From Sphingobacterium paucimobilis HER1398 (GTDB taxonomy: Bacteria > Bacteroidota > Bacteroidia > Sphingobacteriales > Sphingobacteriaceae): a stretch of DNA of 64,000 bases. Position numbers and translations under genes: made by a program. The notes under the pieces are model-generated. The model was given only the letters and a program-made list of their open reading frames with translations. It had not been told where the DNA came from and did no database searches. Positions 43,040 to 52,610 of the stretch are shown piece after piece (the first letter of the stretch is position 1; every line of letters starts with the position of its first letter). The stretch is from the NCBI RefSeq assembly GCF_000416985.1, contig NZ_ATDL01000022.1, positions 434,001 to 498,000 of the forward strand, read 5' to 3'.

Positions 43040-43714
43040 ATGAAACTAGTTAAAACAGCATTATTTGCAGCGGCATTATTTTCCGCACAGTTTACATTCG
43101 CACAATTTAAGCAGACCCCTTTACCATATGGATACAATGCATTCGAAAATGCGATTGATGCCAAGACTATGGAGATACATTATTCTAAACATGCCGCTGC
43201 CTATACAGCCAATTTAAACAAAGCAATTGCAGGAACTGCTGCTGAAAAAGGAAGTATTGAGCAACTGTTATCAAAAATATCAGGTCAAAGTGCAGCAGTC
43301 AGAAATAATGGCGGTGGCCACTACAACCATGAGCTTTTTTGGACGATCTTGACTCCAGAGAAAAACACAAAACCTTCAGATAAATTAGCAAAAGCCATCA
43401 ACGAAACTTTCGGTTCTGTAGATGCTATGAAAGAAAAAGTAAATGCTGCCGGAGTTTCTCGTTTCGGTTCAGGTTGGGCTTGGCTTTCTGTTGACAAAAA
43501 CGGTAAATTGTTCGTTAGTTCGACACCTAACCAAGACAACCCACTAATGGATGTGGTTGAAGAAAAAGGAACACCTATTTTAGGTCTTGACGTTTGGGAA
43601 CATGCCTATTACCTAAAATATCAAAACAAACGTCCTGATTATTTAGCAGCTATCTGGAGCATTATAAACTGGAAAGAAGTAAGCAACAGATACGAACAAG
43701 CATTAAAGAAATAA
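43040..43714 (+). CDS. Exported Fe/Mn superoxide dismutase
   Basis: 224 aa. A signal peptide (residues 1-22, AAALFSAQFTFAQ) precedes a complete Fe/Mn-SOD domain. Metal ligands are His47 (EIHYSKH), His97 (YNHELFW), Asp184 and His188 (LDVWEHAYY). It converts superoxide to peroxide and oxygen, here in the periplasm or outside, unlike the usual cytoplasmic enzyme. Metal specificity cannot be told safely. It is a single-gene transcript ending in a bidirectional terminator. Confidence 0.93.
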   Translation: MKLVKTALFAAALFSAQFTFAQFKQTPLPYGYNAFENAIDAKTMEIHYSKHAAAYTANLNKAIAGTAAEKGSIEQLLSKISGQSAAVRNNGGGHYNHELFWTILTPEKNTKPSDKLAKAINETFGSVDAMKEKVNAAGVSRFGSGWAWLSVDKNGKLFVSSTPNQDNPLMDVVEEKGTPILGLDVWEHAYYLKYQNKRPDYLAAIWSIINWKEVSNRYEQALKK

Positions 43715-43728
43715 CAACTCAATAAAAT

Positions 43729-43756
43729 AAATAAGCATCCCTAGGGATGCTTATTT
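43729..43756. terminator. Bidirectional terminator between the SOD and GH63 genes
   Basis: 12-bp stem AAATAAGCATCC/GGATGCTTATTT with the self-complementary loop CTAG. Confidence 0.88.
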
Positions 43757-43760
43757 ATTT

Positions 43761-45677
43761 TTACAGTGTTTTAAATTCCTTATATAGCAAGAAGAGGTGT
43801 GCCGCCGACCAGCTGAAATGTGGAGCTTTCAAGCGCTTACCTGTACGAGCTTCATAGTTTTCGTGGATTGCACCTTCATCTTTCAATCCATCGAGTCGAT
43901 CAAATACCTGTTCTGTATAAGCGTCTGCAAGCGATGTATAACCATAACGTCTCAATCCCGATACAGCAAAATAAACCTGATCTAACCATATCGGTCCCCT
44001 CCAATATCCCCTATCCATAAATTTTTCTTCTGAAATAGCGGCTGTAGGAAAAGGTATAAATGTAGAGAACCTTGTTGTATCCCTCATCACCTTTACCACA
44101 GCATCGGCCTGCTTTTGTGTTGCTAAACCAGTCCACAGTGGTGCCCATCCCTCTGGGCCAAAGTGTTCAATCCAATTTCCTCCCAGCCTACGATCAAAAA
44201 AATAACCTCTATTCTCATCAAAGAAAGGAGCTACGACATCCTCATTACTATCTTCAAACGATCGCCCCAGAATAGCGGCAAACTTTTTCAGATATCCCTT
44301 TTCCAGTTTTAAGTATGCATTCAGTTCAACCGATTCCTGATCCATACTCCATGCCCCCGGACTATTCTGAAGCATTTTTGCATCGTCAAAACGGATCGCA
44401 TTATCCATACCACTTTCCCATTTTGCCGCCTCCAATGTTCCATCGGTTGCACCATACTCACAAATACCGTTATGGTCATGATCCCTATTAGCATACCACC
44501 AGTTATGGTAGCGCAACAACTTATCATACATCTCCGCAACAAATTCCTTATCCTGATTGACTTCATAGATCTCATTTACAGCCCAAGCTGCCAATGGTGG
44601 CTTAGAGTCTCTATAATTATTTTCCTTACTGTCTGGATAAATACAATCCACCACCATTCCAGCACTATCCTGAAAATCAAACATGGCACGTACCTGATTT
44701 TTCGCCAGATTAATATCTACATGAGCTACGGCTACAGCATGCTTCCAAGAGTCCCAAGCCCATAAACCAACAAAATAATCAGCAACATGAGAAGGTACAA
44801 TACCATCATGCTTTATATCTCCCCTTGCTGAACGCCAATTGCTCATCAATGTAGCCACACTCTTGATCATTACTCGATGAGTTTCAAAAGATAGTTCCGC
44901 TCTAAAATTTGGTTTCAAATAATTCTCCCACCTTATACGCTGTGCTTCGACTAGCCTCTGCTCCTCGCGAATAATCCTAGCTCCGTCTTTTATAGCATCC
45001 TCTCTATGGAAACCGTTACGGAAATGCGTAATCGCAACGACATGATGCTTTCCCATCAGACAGCCTACATATCTTCCTGACTTAGTGTTTAGCGTCCCCC
45101 CTTCCGGAAATGACAACATAATAACCTCCCCCTTCTCATTCTCCGTCCAGATATGATTTCCGTCCTGCTCCCATCCCCCTTTCAAAAGTGCCCCAGAAAC
45201 CCAAACAGGATCAGCTGAACTATTCGCTATCACCAACAAAGACGTTGAATCCGACAACAATCGAAGCGTCTGTTCAACCTTCCCTCCTTTATAATTAGAC
45301 CGCATCCACAAACGGTCCACATAAGAGACGATACTATCCCGTCCCAACCGCTCGAGTTCTCCCTCTACGATCGGCTCCGCACCCAACACTTCCACAATTG
45401 CAGAACTCCACCAATTCCGTGAAGCTAAATCATAAGGGCCGCAGAAAGCCGCGATATTCGTATCCAAAGGAATACCATATCCCAACCATGCCCCTCCATC
45501 CGTATATAGGGGATTGGTAAGACGTTTTCCCGCTAGAGGATCCTGACTTATATCAAATAGATTATTATAGTCGTCCATATTAAAAGCAGTCTTATTCCCC
45601 ATAGTCTCTGAATCAGAACAAGCCATACTGAAGACTGATAAAACGAACATTCCTATCCAAGAAAAATATCTCAACAT
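43761..45677 (-). CDS. GH63-like glycosidase lipoprotein of the PUL
   Basis: 638 aa. Lipoprotein signal with Cys20 (MACSD). The C-terminal two thirds form the (alpha/alpha)6 catalytic domain of the GH63/trehalase-like clan: WAWDSWKHAVA, the probable acid Asp in WESGMDNA and the probable base Glu in HENYEARTG, plus RGPIWLDQ. GH63 enzymes cut alpha-glucosidic bonds or mannosylglycerate. The gene is the last of the minus-strand SusC/SusD operon, 10 nt after the LysO half, so it presumably acts on the glycan imported by that system at the cell surface or in the periplasm. Confidence 0.85.
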   Translation of the reverse strand: MLRYFSWIGMFVLSVFSMACSDSETMGNKTAFNMDDYNNLFDISQDPLAGKRLTNPLYTDGGAWLGYGIPLDTNIAAFCGPYDLASRNWWSSAIVEVLGAEPIVEGELERLGRDSIVSYVDRLWMRSNYKGGKVEQTLRLLSDSTSLLVIANSSADPVWVSGALLKGGWEQDGNHIWTENEKGEVIMLSFPEGGTLNTKSGRYVGCLMGKHHVVAITHFRNGFHREDAIKDGARIIREEQRLVEAQRIRWENYLKPNFRAELSFETHRVMIKSVATLMSNWRSARGDIKHDGIVPSHVADYFVGLWAWDSWKHAVAVAHVDINLAKNQVRAMFDFQDSAGMVVDCIYPDSKENNYRDSKPPLAAWAVNEIYEVNQDKEFVAEMYDKLLRYHNWWYANRDHDHNGICEYGATDGTLEAAKWESGMDNAIRFDDAKMLQNSPGAWSMDQESVELNAYLKLEKGYLKKFAAILGRSFEDSNEDVVAPFFDENRGYFFDRRLGGNWIEHFGPEGWAPLWTGLATQKQADAVVKVMRDTTRFSTFIPFPTAAISEEKFMDRGYWRGPIWLDQVYFAVSGLRRYGYTSLADAYTEQVFDRLDGLKDEGAIHENYEARTGKRLKAPHFSWSAAHLFLLYKEFKTL

Positions 45678-45687
45678 ATTAAATTAT

Positions 45688-46290
45688 TTAAAAAGAACAA
45701 AAGAAAGTAACCAAAAAAGGCACCGTGAGATCCACGATGATACCGTGCGAAATAGCTATCACCACATACGCTCTTCCACTATATTGTGTGATAATAGGCA
45801 AACTCGTATCCATACTGGTCGCGCCTGCGGCTGATATAGGTGCTAACCGACCAAACCAACGCACCAATAGCGGAGTAGCCAAAAGGGCAAATATCTCCCG
45901 CATGATGTTAGACATCAATGCAATCGTCCCTAGAGCTGCACCTTTATACTTTGTAATAAAAATGCTTGATAAGGAGTAATAACCAAATCCAGATCCCACA
46001 GCCATACTTTCCGTTATTGACCACTGAGGTATAAATACTCCTATCACAGCTGTTCCAAGCAAAGTCCCTATTATAGTACCTATAGGGACCAACAAAATCT
46101 TCCAGTTGGTCTGCCGCAAAGAATGAATCAACTCTTTATCGTAGCCTATGCTCAGGCCTACCAAAAACATGAGCACATACAGCACATATTGGCTAGCATG
46201 TATAGAAAAAAAGTCTGGAGGAAATATATCGCCTATTCCCGAAAGAACCCCGAGAACAAAAAAACCGACAATAATCAGGCTACCTTTCAT
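45688..46290 (-). CDS. lysO: LysO-type transporter, C-terminal half
   Basis: 200 aa from the ATG at 46290. It matches the C-terminal, larger part of LysO/YbjE (DUF340), a lysine exporter: GLSIGYDKELIHSL, GSGFGYYSLSSIFI and GATSMDTSLP segments within about six membrane helices. In E. coli LysO is a single chain near 300 aa; here it is split, and this half starts 11 nt before the stop of the N-terminal half. A start at 46350 would overlap the other half further and is unlikely. It sits inside the SusC/SusD-GH63 operon, which is unexpected for an amino acid exporter, so its substrate may differ. Confidence 0.8.
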   Translation of the reverse strand: MKGSLIIVGFFVLGVLSGIGDIFPPDFFSIHASQYVLYVLMFLVGLSIGYDKELIHSLRQTNWKILLVPIGTIIGTLLGTAVIGVFIPQWSITESMAVGSGFGYYSLSSIFITKYKGAALGTIALMSNIMREIFALLATPLLVRWFGRLAPISAAGATSMDTSLPIITQYSGRAYVVIAISHGIIVDLTVPFLVTFFCSF

Positions 46291-46555
46291 CGTTTTGAAA
46301 AAGAAACTTATAAATCCCCCATGCGAAAAATACACTTCCGACCAACGCACCAGAGGTAATCAACAAAGCTTGTATTCCTAACGTACTCAGGCTGGACAAC
46401 AGTTGGTCATTCGTCCCAACTTCCCTTCCCAATAAAAAGAGTAAAAAGTAAATAGCTCCCGAAATCCATTTTCCAACATGTCGGAAATGAGGGATTGACC
46501 TGACGCCAATCCCTACACCTACTCCGACCACCATGATAAAGAATACAACCAACAT
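46280..46555 (-). CDS. lysO: LysO-type transporter, N-terminal half
   Basis: 91 aa. Three hydrophobic helices with the GKWISGAIYFLLFLLGREVG segment correspond to the N-terminal part of LysO. The gene begins 4 nt after the SusD stop and overlaps the C-terminal half by 11 nt, so the two products are probably co-translated and assemble in the inner membrane. Split LysO pairs are seen in other Bacteroidota, so this is a gene arrangement and not a broken gene. Confidence 0.8.
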   Translation of the reverse strand: MLVVFFIMVVGVGVGIGVRSIPHFRHVGKWISGAIYFLLFLLGREVGTNDQLLSSLSTLGIQALLITSGALVGSVFFAWGIYKFLFQNDER

Positions 46556-46559
46556 ATTT

Positions 46560-48077
46560 TTAGTTCACCTTATCGTTAGACTTAATTTCCAACAAAGGTA
46601 TTGGATAAAAATTATGTTTATTCGGATCAAAGTTCGTTCTTCCTATCGCGTGCAATGCTTCTTTCGTTTTGCCCCATCTTCTCAAATCGTAAAAACGCGT
46701 ATTTTCCAATGCAAATTCAAGAATACGTTCATGTTCGATTTGCTTTCTTACCTGTTCCTTATCCAGTCCTGAAGACAGTGCTGGCATATCCGCACGTTCC
46801 CGTACCTCATTCATAAGAGGAATAGCATCGCTAGGCTTACCTTGTTCATTTAGCGTTTCCGCCAATAGCAAGAGTACATCTGCATAGCGCATTAGAGGTA
46901 AGTTGACTGCGGTTCTAGATTTATTCAGGTCATCAAATGTTGCTGGAAGATATTTCCTGAAGCACATACGACCAGACCCCTGCTCAAACTTTTCATTGTA
47001 CGTCTTTCCATAGACCCTTGGTGTGTTGACATCATTAAAATAAGGGTCCTCGCAGAATAAGGTTTGATAGAGGCGCGAATCATAATTTCCAGTAGTAGCC
47101 ACCCTTCCCTCTTTTTTGAACTCGGCCAGCAACATATCACTTGGCGTGATCTCGTCCCAGCCTTCGAGTTCGCCTGTAGCAATCCACTTGTGTATAGCTG
47201 TGCGATAACTTGCTCCATTGGCCGTATTATCTGTAAACTGAAGTTCGAAGATAGATTCTTTACTATTCTTATTGGTACCATCAAACATAGACAGAAAGTT
47301 CTTCTCCAGACTATAACCAGTTACATTTCTAAACGCTTTTTCTGCCTTTTCCAACATTTCGTCCCGTCTCGCAACCTCTTCATAGGCACGGGTGAGGTAA
47401 CAATATCCCAAGTAAGCATAGCCAGCACCTTTCGTTGCTCGACCTACATTAGCTTCCGTATGCTTTGGTGCCATGCCAACTATTGCTTCCTCGTAATCCT
47501 TTATAATAAAATCCCATACTTCTGTACGCGATGATAGTTCTTTATTAATCTGACTTTCATTCGTTATATATACATCCCGCAAAACTATTTTTTCCCAGTT
47601 GAGTAACAACTTCATGTGGTAGTAAGCCCGTAAGAACTTTGCCTCCGCAATGATCTGATCGCGATACGTTACATCCATATCGATCGTTGCCACTTTCTCG
47701 ATGACTTGATTTGTAAAAGCTATTCCCGTGTAGTTGATATCCCAATACCTCGAAAATTGGCTATTTCCATTGGTATAGGTAAAGTTGTAGAGCTCCACCC
47801 AAGTCTGATAATTCATCGCATCACTCCCTATAACACAGATATCCTCCCTATAGGCTTCAACAGGAAACTTAATTTCAGAAAACTCCCATACATCCGTAGA
47901 GGATTCCAATTGGGAATAGGCAGATGCTAATCCAGCCTCCGCATCAGATGCATTACGCCAGAAATTAGCTGATGTCAATTGATCTGGTGCAGATAACTCC
48001 AATCTATCACTGCAGGACATGGTCGCTGATGACAAAATCAAGCAGAGAACTATATATTTAAGTGTTGTTCTTTTCAT
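46560..48077 (-). CDS. SusD/RagB family nutrient-binding lipoprotein
   Basis: 505 aa. Lipoprotein signal with Cys22 (ATMSC). The mature protein shows the tetratricopeptide-like helices and C-terminal motif of SusD proteins (FWRNASDAEAGLASAYSQLES near the start, LLLAETLNEQGKPSDAIPLMNEVR and LRRWGKTKEALH near the end). It sits on the outer leaflet as a lid over the SusC channel and captures the glycan. It is 37 nt downstream of susC and 4 nt upstream of the LysO halves. Ligand specificity cannot be predicted. Confidence 0.93.
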   Translation of the reverse strand: MKRTTLKYIVLCLILSSATMSCSDRLELSAPDQLTSANFWRNASDAEAGLASAYSQLESSTDVWEFSEIKFPVEAYREDICVIGSDAMNYQTWVELYNFTYTNGNSQFSRYWDINYTGIAFTNQVIEKVATIDMDVTYRDQIIAEAKFLRAYYHMKLLLNWEKIVLRDVYITNESQINKELSSRTEVWDFIIKDYEEAIVGMAPKHTEANVGRATKGAGYAYLGYCYLTRAYEEVARRDEMLEKAEKAFRNVTGYSLEKNFLSMFDGTNKNSKESIFELQFTDNTANGASYRTAIHKWIATGELEGWDEITPSDMLLAEFKKEGRVATTGNYDSRLYQTLFCEDPYFNDVNTPRVYGKTYNEKFEQGSGRMCFRKYLPATFDDLNKSRTAVNLPLMRYADVLLLLAETLNEQGKPSDAIPLMNEVRERADMPALSSGLDKEQVRKQIEHERILEFALENTRFYDLRRWGKTKEALHAIGRTNFDPNKHNFYPIPLLEIKSNDKVN

Positions 48078-48114
48078 CTTTATTATTTTTAGTTAGCTAT
48101 ACTCATCTATTATC

Positions 48115-51100
48115 TTAGAATAGAAACTGTACGCCCAAAGTATAAGATTTAGTAAATGGAAATATATAACGGTCTACACCTGTACTTAATACGCTTGAGC
48201 CATCAACTGTTGGACTCCCAAACTCAGGGTCAACACCATTATACTTGGTCCATGTAAATAGATTCTGTCCACTGATATAGAATCTTAGATTTTCTGATTT
48301 GATTGCCCCAAGAACATGCTTCGGCAATGTATATCCCAGCTGTACCTGACGTAGACGGATAAAATCACCTGCTTCCAGAAAACGGGTAGATTCCCTGCTA
48401 TTGCCATTAGGATCACCTAATACAGCTCTAGGCACACTCGTATTTCTATTGCTTTCAGTCCACGCATCAAGCGTCGAACTCAGAAAATTAGAACCTGAAC
48501 TCATCGCCTCAAAGAAGTAACGGTTACCGTTATATAGCTTGTGGCCCCATCCACTTCCCAACAATGCAGACATATCGAAGCCTTTATAAGATGCGCCCAA
48601 TGTAATACCGACTTCCACCTTAGGCAGACCAGTACCGCTGTATTGCTTATCATCATCATTTATGGTACCATTGCCGTCGCTATCGACAAAACGAATATCC
48701 CCAGGTTTGGCATTAGGCTGTAATAATTCTCCTTCAGAATTGACATAATCGTTCACCTCATCCATATTTTGGAAAATGCCATCGGTCTGATACAAGAAGA
48801 ATCCGCCTATAGGAGATCCGATACGGGTCTGGTTGGGAAAGTGCTCGGCCCCAAATTTAAGCCCTACTCCATATAGCGTTTGATCCTCTCCACCTAGGGA
48901 GATTACTTTATTCTTCAAGGTCGCGAGATTAACACCTACATTATAGGCAAAAGGATTATTTTGATTAGTATACTTCAATTCCAACTCAAATCCACTATTC
49001 CGAATTTTACCCACATTCAATACGGGGTCTACCAAACCAGACGAAGGCGCTATCTTTTTCGTAATCAATAGATCTTCAGTGGTATTGGAATAATAGTTTA
49101 TTGCCCCCTTTAAAGCGTTATTAAACAAACCAAAATCTGCACCTATGTTTTGAGATACAGTAGTCTCCCAACCAATCTCTCTATTCTCCAGATTAGTAGC
49201 GATACTTCCTGGCCAAGGGTTTCCTCCTCCACGTACATAACCTCTTATCAAACTATTATCGGAGTAGATTAAAGCCTGATGGTCATAATATCTCAAAGCG
49301 GCTTCATTCCCCAGTTTACCCCAGCTACCGCGCAGTTTCAGTTGATTCACCAATCCCCCTTTAGGAAAAAATTCCTCTTCATCAATCTTCCATCCCAATG
49401 CTAAAGAAGGAAAATTACCATATCTATTATCTGGTCCAAATTTAGAAGAGCCGTCTCTTCGCAAAGTAAATTGAAGTAAATAACGATTAGCATAGGTATA
49501 ATTAACACGACCAAACACAGAAAAACGATTGTATTGGTACTTCGATCCTGTACCGCTGTATGTTCCCCCTTGTCCGGCATCGATTGTCATAAAATAAGGA
49601 TCCAAAAACCCTTCTGCAGCCTCCCTCGTAACTAATCCACCATTCTCAACCGAGTATACGATATTCTTTCCTTCTACACCGATCGCATTCCAATTGGACT
49701 CCTGCAGTGTTAATGATGTACCCAGCAAAGCGTTAATGCTATGCTTACCAAAATCGGCTTGATAATTCAAGAGGTTGTCCACAACCTGCTCCTGCCAGTA
49801 ACTTCTTTCCTCGCTGTAATAGGGATATTCGTAAGGGTTCTTTTCATCCGAGGTAAATGCTGGAGTATGATAATAGTTCTGGCTATTTATTCCATTAAAC
49901 GCATAACTCGTCTTAAAAGTAAGACCTTTCCAGATATCTACATTTACGAATGCATTCCCTGCAAACTCCTGATTCTTGGTCCAGCTCGTTTTGAAATGCT
50001 CATCGGCCACAACATTTACATTATTCGGTATACCACCCCAGTTAGTTAAGCCGAAACCTCCAGCCTGTTTATCGTCATAAATAGGTACCAAAGGTGATAT
50101 CATATAAGCTTCCTTTAAAGAAAAATTAGGCCCCTGATATTTGGAATTAGTATAAGCCATATTTCCTTCTATCGTAAATATATTCTTACGTGTATTGAGC
50201 TTCATCCGAACATTTTCCTTTTTAAAATTATTCGCTATGACCACACCTTTATCGTTTCCAAGATTAGCGGATAAGGAATATCGAGTGTCTTCAAATCCGC
50301 CACGCACCGCCACGCTATGCGCTGTACTTACTCCCTTCCGAAAGACCGCATCCTGCCAATCGGTATTGGCAGTTCCTGGATTATTAATGTAATTAGGTAA
50401 TGCTACAGGAGTAGAAGAGTATTTATTATTCTCCTCGTACATTTGGCGATGCAACTTGACATAACCACTGGCATCCAATACTTCTAGACGATTGGCTGTA
50501 GAAGTGATATTGGCAAAACTATTGATATCCACCAATACCTTCCCAGACTTCCCCGCTTTCGTTGTTACAATCACAACTCCATTGGCGGCGACTGAACCAT
50601 ATATCGCCGCGGCTGCTCCATCCTTAAGGATTTCCATACTCTCGATATCGTTAGGATTCACATTACTGATAGACCCCGGGAATCCATCAATAATATATAG
50701 TGGATTATTGCTACCGAAGGTATTAACCCCTCTAATCTTCACCTGTATTCCTGCACCTGCAATACCACTATTTTTCTGCACATTGACTCCAGCCGCCATT
50801 CCCTGTAGCGCTTCAACTGGATTCGATGTTGCACGTTTTGCTAAATCTTTTGCATCAATAGTTGTAATGGCCCCTGTTACATCAGATTTTTTGAGCGTAC
50901 CATAACCGATTACTACGACTTCTTCCAGCTCCTCATTCCCCGGAAGCAAGGTTATGTTTAGGTATTTTCCTGCTGAAGCTGCTACTTCTTGGTCCAAGTA
51001 CCCCACATAACTGATTTTTAAACGTTCATTACCATCCACTTCTATAGTAAAAGCCCCATTTCGATCCGTAACGGTATTCTTACCACTTTTCAGCGTAGAT

Positions 51101-51474
51101 ATACTTACTCCTGCCAACGCGTTTCCCTGCTCGTCACGGATTAGCCCTTTTACTTCATTTTCTTGTGTTCCCTTTCTAGCCTTCTTTAATAGAACGCGTT
51201 TGCCCGATATTTCATAGGACACCCCACTATTTCCTAAAGCATTCTTTAATAACGCCTCCAGATTACTGGCATGTTCGTCATAAGCGACCAGGGTATTGAC
51301 ATCGATATCAGAGTTACTAAACATGAAGGAGTACCCATATTTCTTTTCAACCACTTCAATCAGTGATTTTAGGTTTACCGACTTTTTGTCTTTACCACTC
51401 ACCTCCTGAGCATTAAGGCCAAAAAGTGTCTGGCTGAGGAACAAAAAGCTCATCAGAATTGGTTTTTTCAGCAT
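48115..51474 (-). CDS. SusC/RagA family TonB-linked outer-membrane transporter with STN domain
   Basis: 1119 aa. Signal peptide (ending GLNAQ), then the STN domain (residues about 37-95, KYGYSFMFSNSDIDV), which contacts FecR-type anti-sigma factors, a carboxypeptidase-regulatory-like domain (about 107-180), a TonB-box/plug region with VVVIGYGTLKKSDVTG, ALQGMAAGVNV and the DPNDIESMEILKDGAAAAIYG-type stretch, and the barrel ending VQFLF. It imports the glycan captured by SusD using TonB energy. The STN domain and the adjacent FecR/ECF pair indicate trans-envelope induction by the substrate. Confidence 0.94.
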   Translation of the reverse strand: MLKKPILMSFLFLSQTLFGLNAQEVSGKDKKSVNLKSLIEVVEKKYGYSFMFSNSDIDVNTLVAYDEHASNLEALLKNALGNSGVSYEISGKRVLLKKARKGTQENEVKGLIRDEQGNALAGVSISTLKSGKNTVTDRNGAFTIEVDGNERLKISYVGYLDQEVAASAGKYLNITLLPGNEELEEVVVIGYGTLKKSDVTGAITTIDAKDLAKRATSNPVEALQGMAAGVNVQKNSGIAGAGIQVKIRGVNTFGSNNPLYIIDGFPGSISNVNPNDIESMEILKDGAAAAIYGSVAANGVVIVTTKAGKSGKVLVDINSFANITSTANRLEVLDASGYVKLHRQMYEENNKYSSTPVALPNYINNPGTANTDWQDAVFRKGVSTAHSVAVRGGFEDTRYSLSANLGNDKGVVIANNFKKENVRMKLNTRKNIFTIEGNMAYTNSKYQGPNFSLKEAYMISPLVPIYDDKQAGGFGLTNWGGIPNNVNVVADEHFKTSWTKNQEFAGNAFVNVDIWKGLTFKTSYAFNGINSQNYYHTPAFTSDEKNPYEYPYYSEERSYWQEQVVDNLLNYQADFGKHSINALLGTSLTLQESNWNAIGVEGKNIVYSVENGGLVTREAAEGFLDPYFMTIDAGQGGTYSGTGSKYQYNRFSVFGRVNYTYANRYLLQFTLRRDGSSKFGPDNRYGNFPSLALGWKIDEEEFFPKGGLVNQLKLRGSWGKLGNEAALRYYDHQALIYSDNSLIRGYVRGGGNPWPGSIATNLENREIGWETTVSQNIGADFGLFNNALKGAINYYSNTTEDLLITKKIAPSSGLVDPVLNVGKIRNSGFELELKYTNQNNPFAYNVGVNLATLKNKVISLGGEDQTLYGVGLKFGAEHFPNQTRIGSPIGGFFLYQTDGIFQNMDEVNDYVNSEGELLQPNAKPGDIRFVDSDGNGTINDDDKQYSGTGLPKVEVGITLGASYKGFDMSALLGSGWGHKLYNGNRYFFEAMSSGSNFLSSTLDAWTESNRNTSVPRAVLGDPNGNSRESTRFLEAGDFIRLRQVQLGYTLPKHVLGAIKSENLRFYISGQNLFTWTKYNGVDPEFGSPTVDGSSVLSTGVDRYIFPFTKSYTLGVQFLF

Positions 51475-51522
51475 AATTTGTTTATTTAAGTGATTACATA
51501 ATTTGTGTTTTTCAGTCTTATT

Positions 51523-52533
51523 TTAACGCTGCCTAACGGTTACCTGCTTCCCTTCGATTCTATAATCGAGTGGAGTTATAACATTGATTAACTGTAACAT
51601 TTCACGTAGACTTTCGGTCTTCACCTTGAAAGTATACCTCTTAGCAGATTTAGCATGCTCCCAATCCATTTCTACACCATACCACCTCTCAAGCTTTTTA
51701 ACGACGACATCCAACGATTCATTCTCAAAAATCAGCTCTTCATTCTTCCAGGCACTATACTGTATGGCATTATTATCCTGACGGAAAGCATATACATTTT
51801 TCTCTTTATCATATCGAATCAAATCATTCGGTAATAATTTCCGAACCAATTCGCCTTTCTTATTTTGTATATCTACCTTTCCACGAACAAGCGAAACCTC
51901 CGTATGCCTATCCTCTGGGTAGGCCGAGACATCAAATGCTGTCCCCTTAACCACTACATCCAAACTAGCAGTCTCTACTACAAAAAGCAGATCTTCGTTT
52001 TCTTTGACATCAAAAAAAGCTTCTCCTTCCAAGATGACCTTACGGTCATTTTGATTAAAAGTATTATGATACGAAATCTTCGATCCTGCATTCAACCACA
52101 CAACAGACCCATCAGGCAACAGGACTTCTGATTTTTGGCCTGTGTTCGTTTTTATAGTGGTGAGCTGATGCTGCAGTTGCTCTTGTATTGCATTCTTTTG
52201 GATAAAGAAAACAGTCCCTCCTCCTAGGAAAAATAAAATCATGGCCACTGCGGCAGCGCCATACCAAAATCGCTTTGGATTAAAAACAACAACTCTCGGT
52301 CTAGGACGCAGTTTTCCATAAACATGATCCCATATTTTATTTTTTGATTTGGTATCTAATTGAATAGGTTCTTCATCGATATATCGCCATTCTGTTCTAA
52401 GCTGATCCATATAAACACCATTTTTGGGATCTATAGACAACCACGCATTGATCTTATCCTTATCTTCCTGATTACATCGATTGGAAAGGTACGCAGCCAA
52501 CAGCTCTAAAGAAGGTTTATAATTACTATTCAT
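51523..52533 (-). CDS. FecR family anti-sigma factor
   Basis: 336 aa. A short cytoplasmic N-terminal domain (residues 1-85) binds the sigma factor, one membrane helix spans about 90-110, and the periplasmic part contains the FecR domain (TNTGQKSEVLLPDGSVVWLNAGS, GEAFFDVKEN, GTAFDVSAY and SLVRGKVDI) plus a C-terminal DUF4974-type domain that reads the STN domain of SusC. It lies between the ECF sigma gene (gap 77 nt) and susC (gap 48 nt). It should hold the sigma factor inactive until substrate occupies SusC. Confidence 0.93.
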   Translation of the reverse strand: MNSNYKPSLELLAAYLSNRCNQEDKDKINAWLSIDPKNGVYMDQLRTEWRYIDEEPIQLDTKSKNKIWDHVYGKLRPRPRVVVFNPKRFWYGAAAVAMILFFLGGGTVFFIQKNAIQEQLQHQLTTIKTNTGQKSEVLLPDGSVVWLNAGSKISYHNTFNQNDRKVILEGEAFFDVKENEDLLFVVETASLDVVVKGTAFDVSAYPEDRHTEVSLVRGKVDIQNKKGELVRKLLPNDLIRYDKEKNVYAFRQDNNAIQYSAWKNEELIFENESLDVVVKKLERWYGVEMDWEHAKSAKRYTFKVKTESLREMLQLINVITPLDYRIEGKQVTVRQR

Positions 52534-52610
52534 CGTACTTGGTTTACTATCTAATAGACACAGACGATAAGAGAAACCCCTAAAAGAATTTTATTTTTTT
52601 TAAAATAAAA

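Noticed and set aside
45688..46555. Frameshifted lysO gene
   Set aside because: The 11-nt overlap with a proper start codon for the second half, and split LysO pairs known in Bacteroidota, argue for two real genes.
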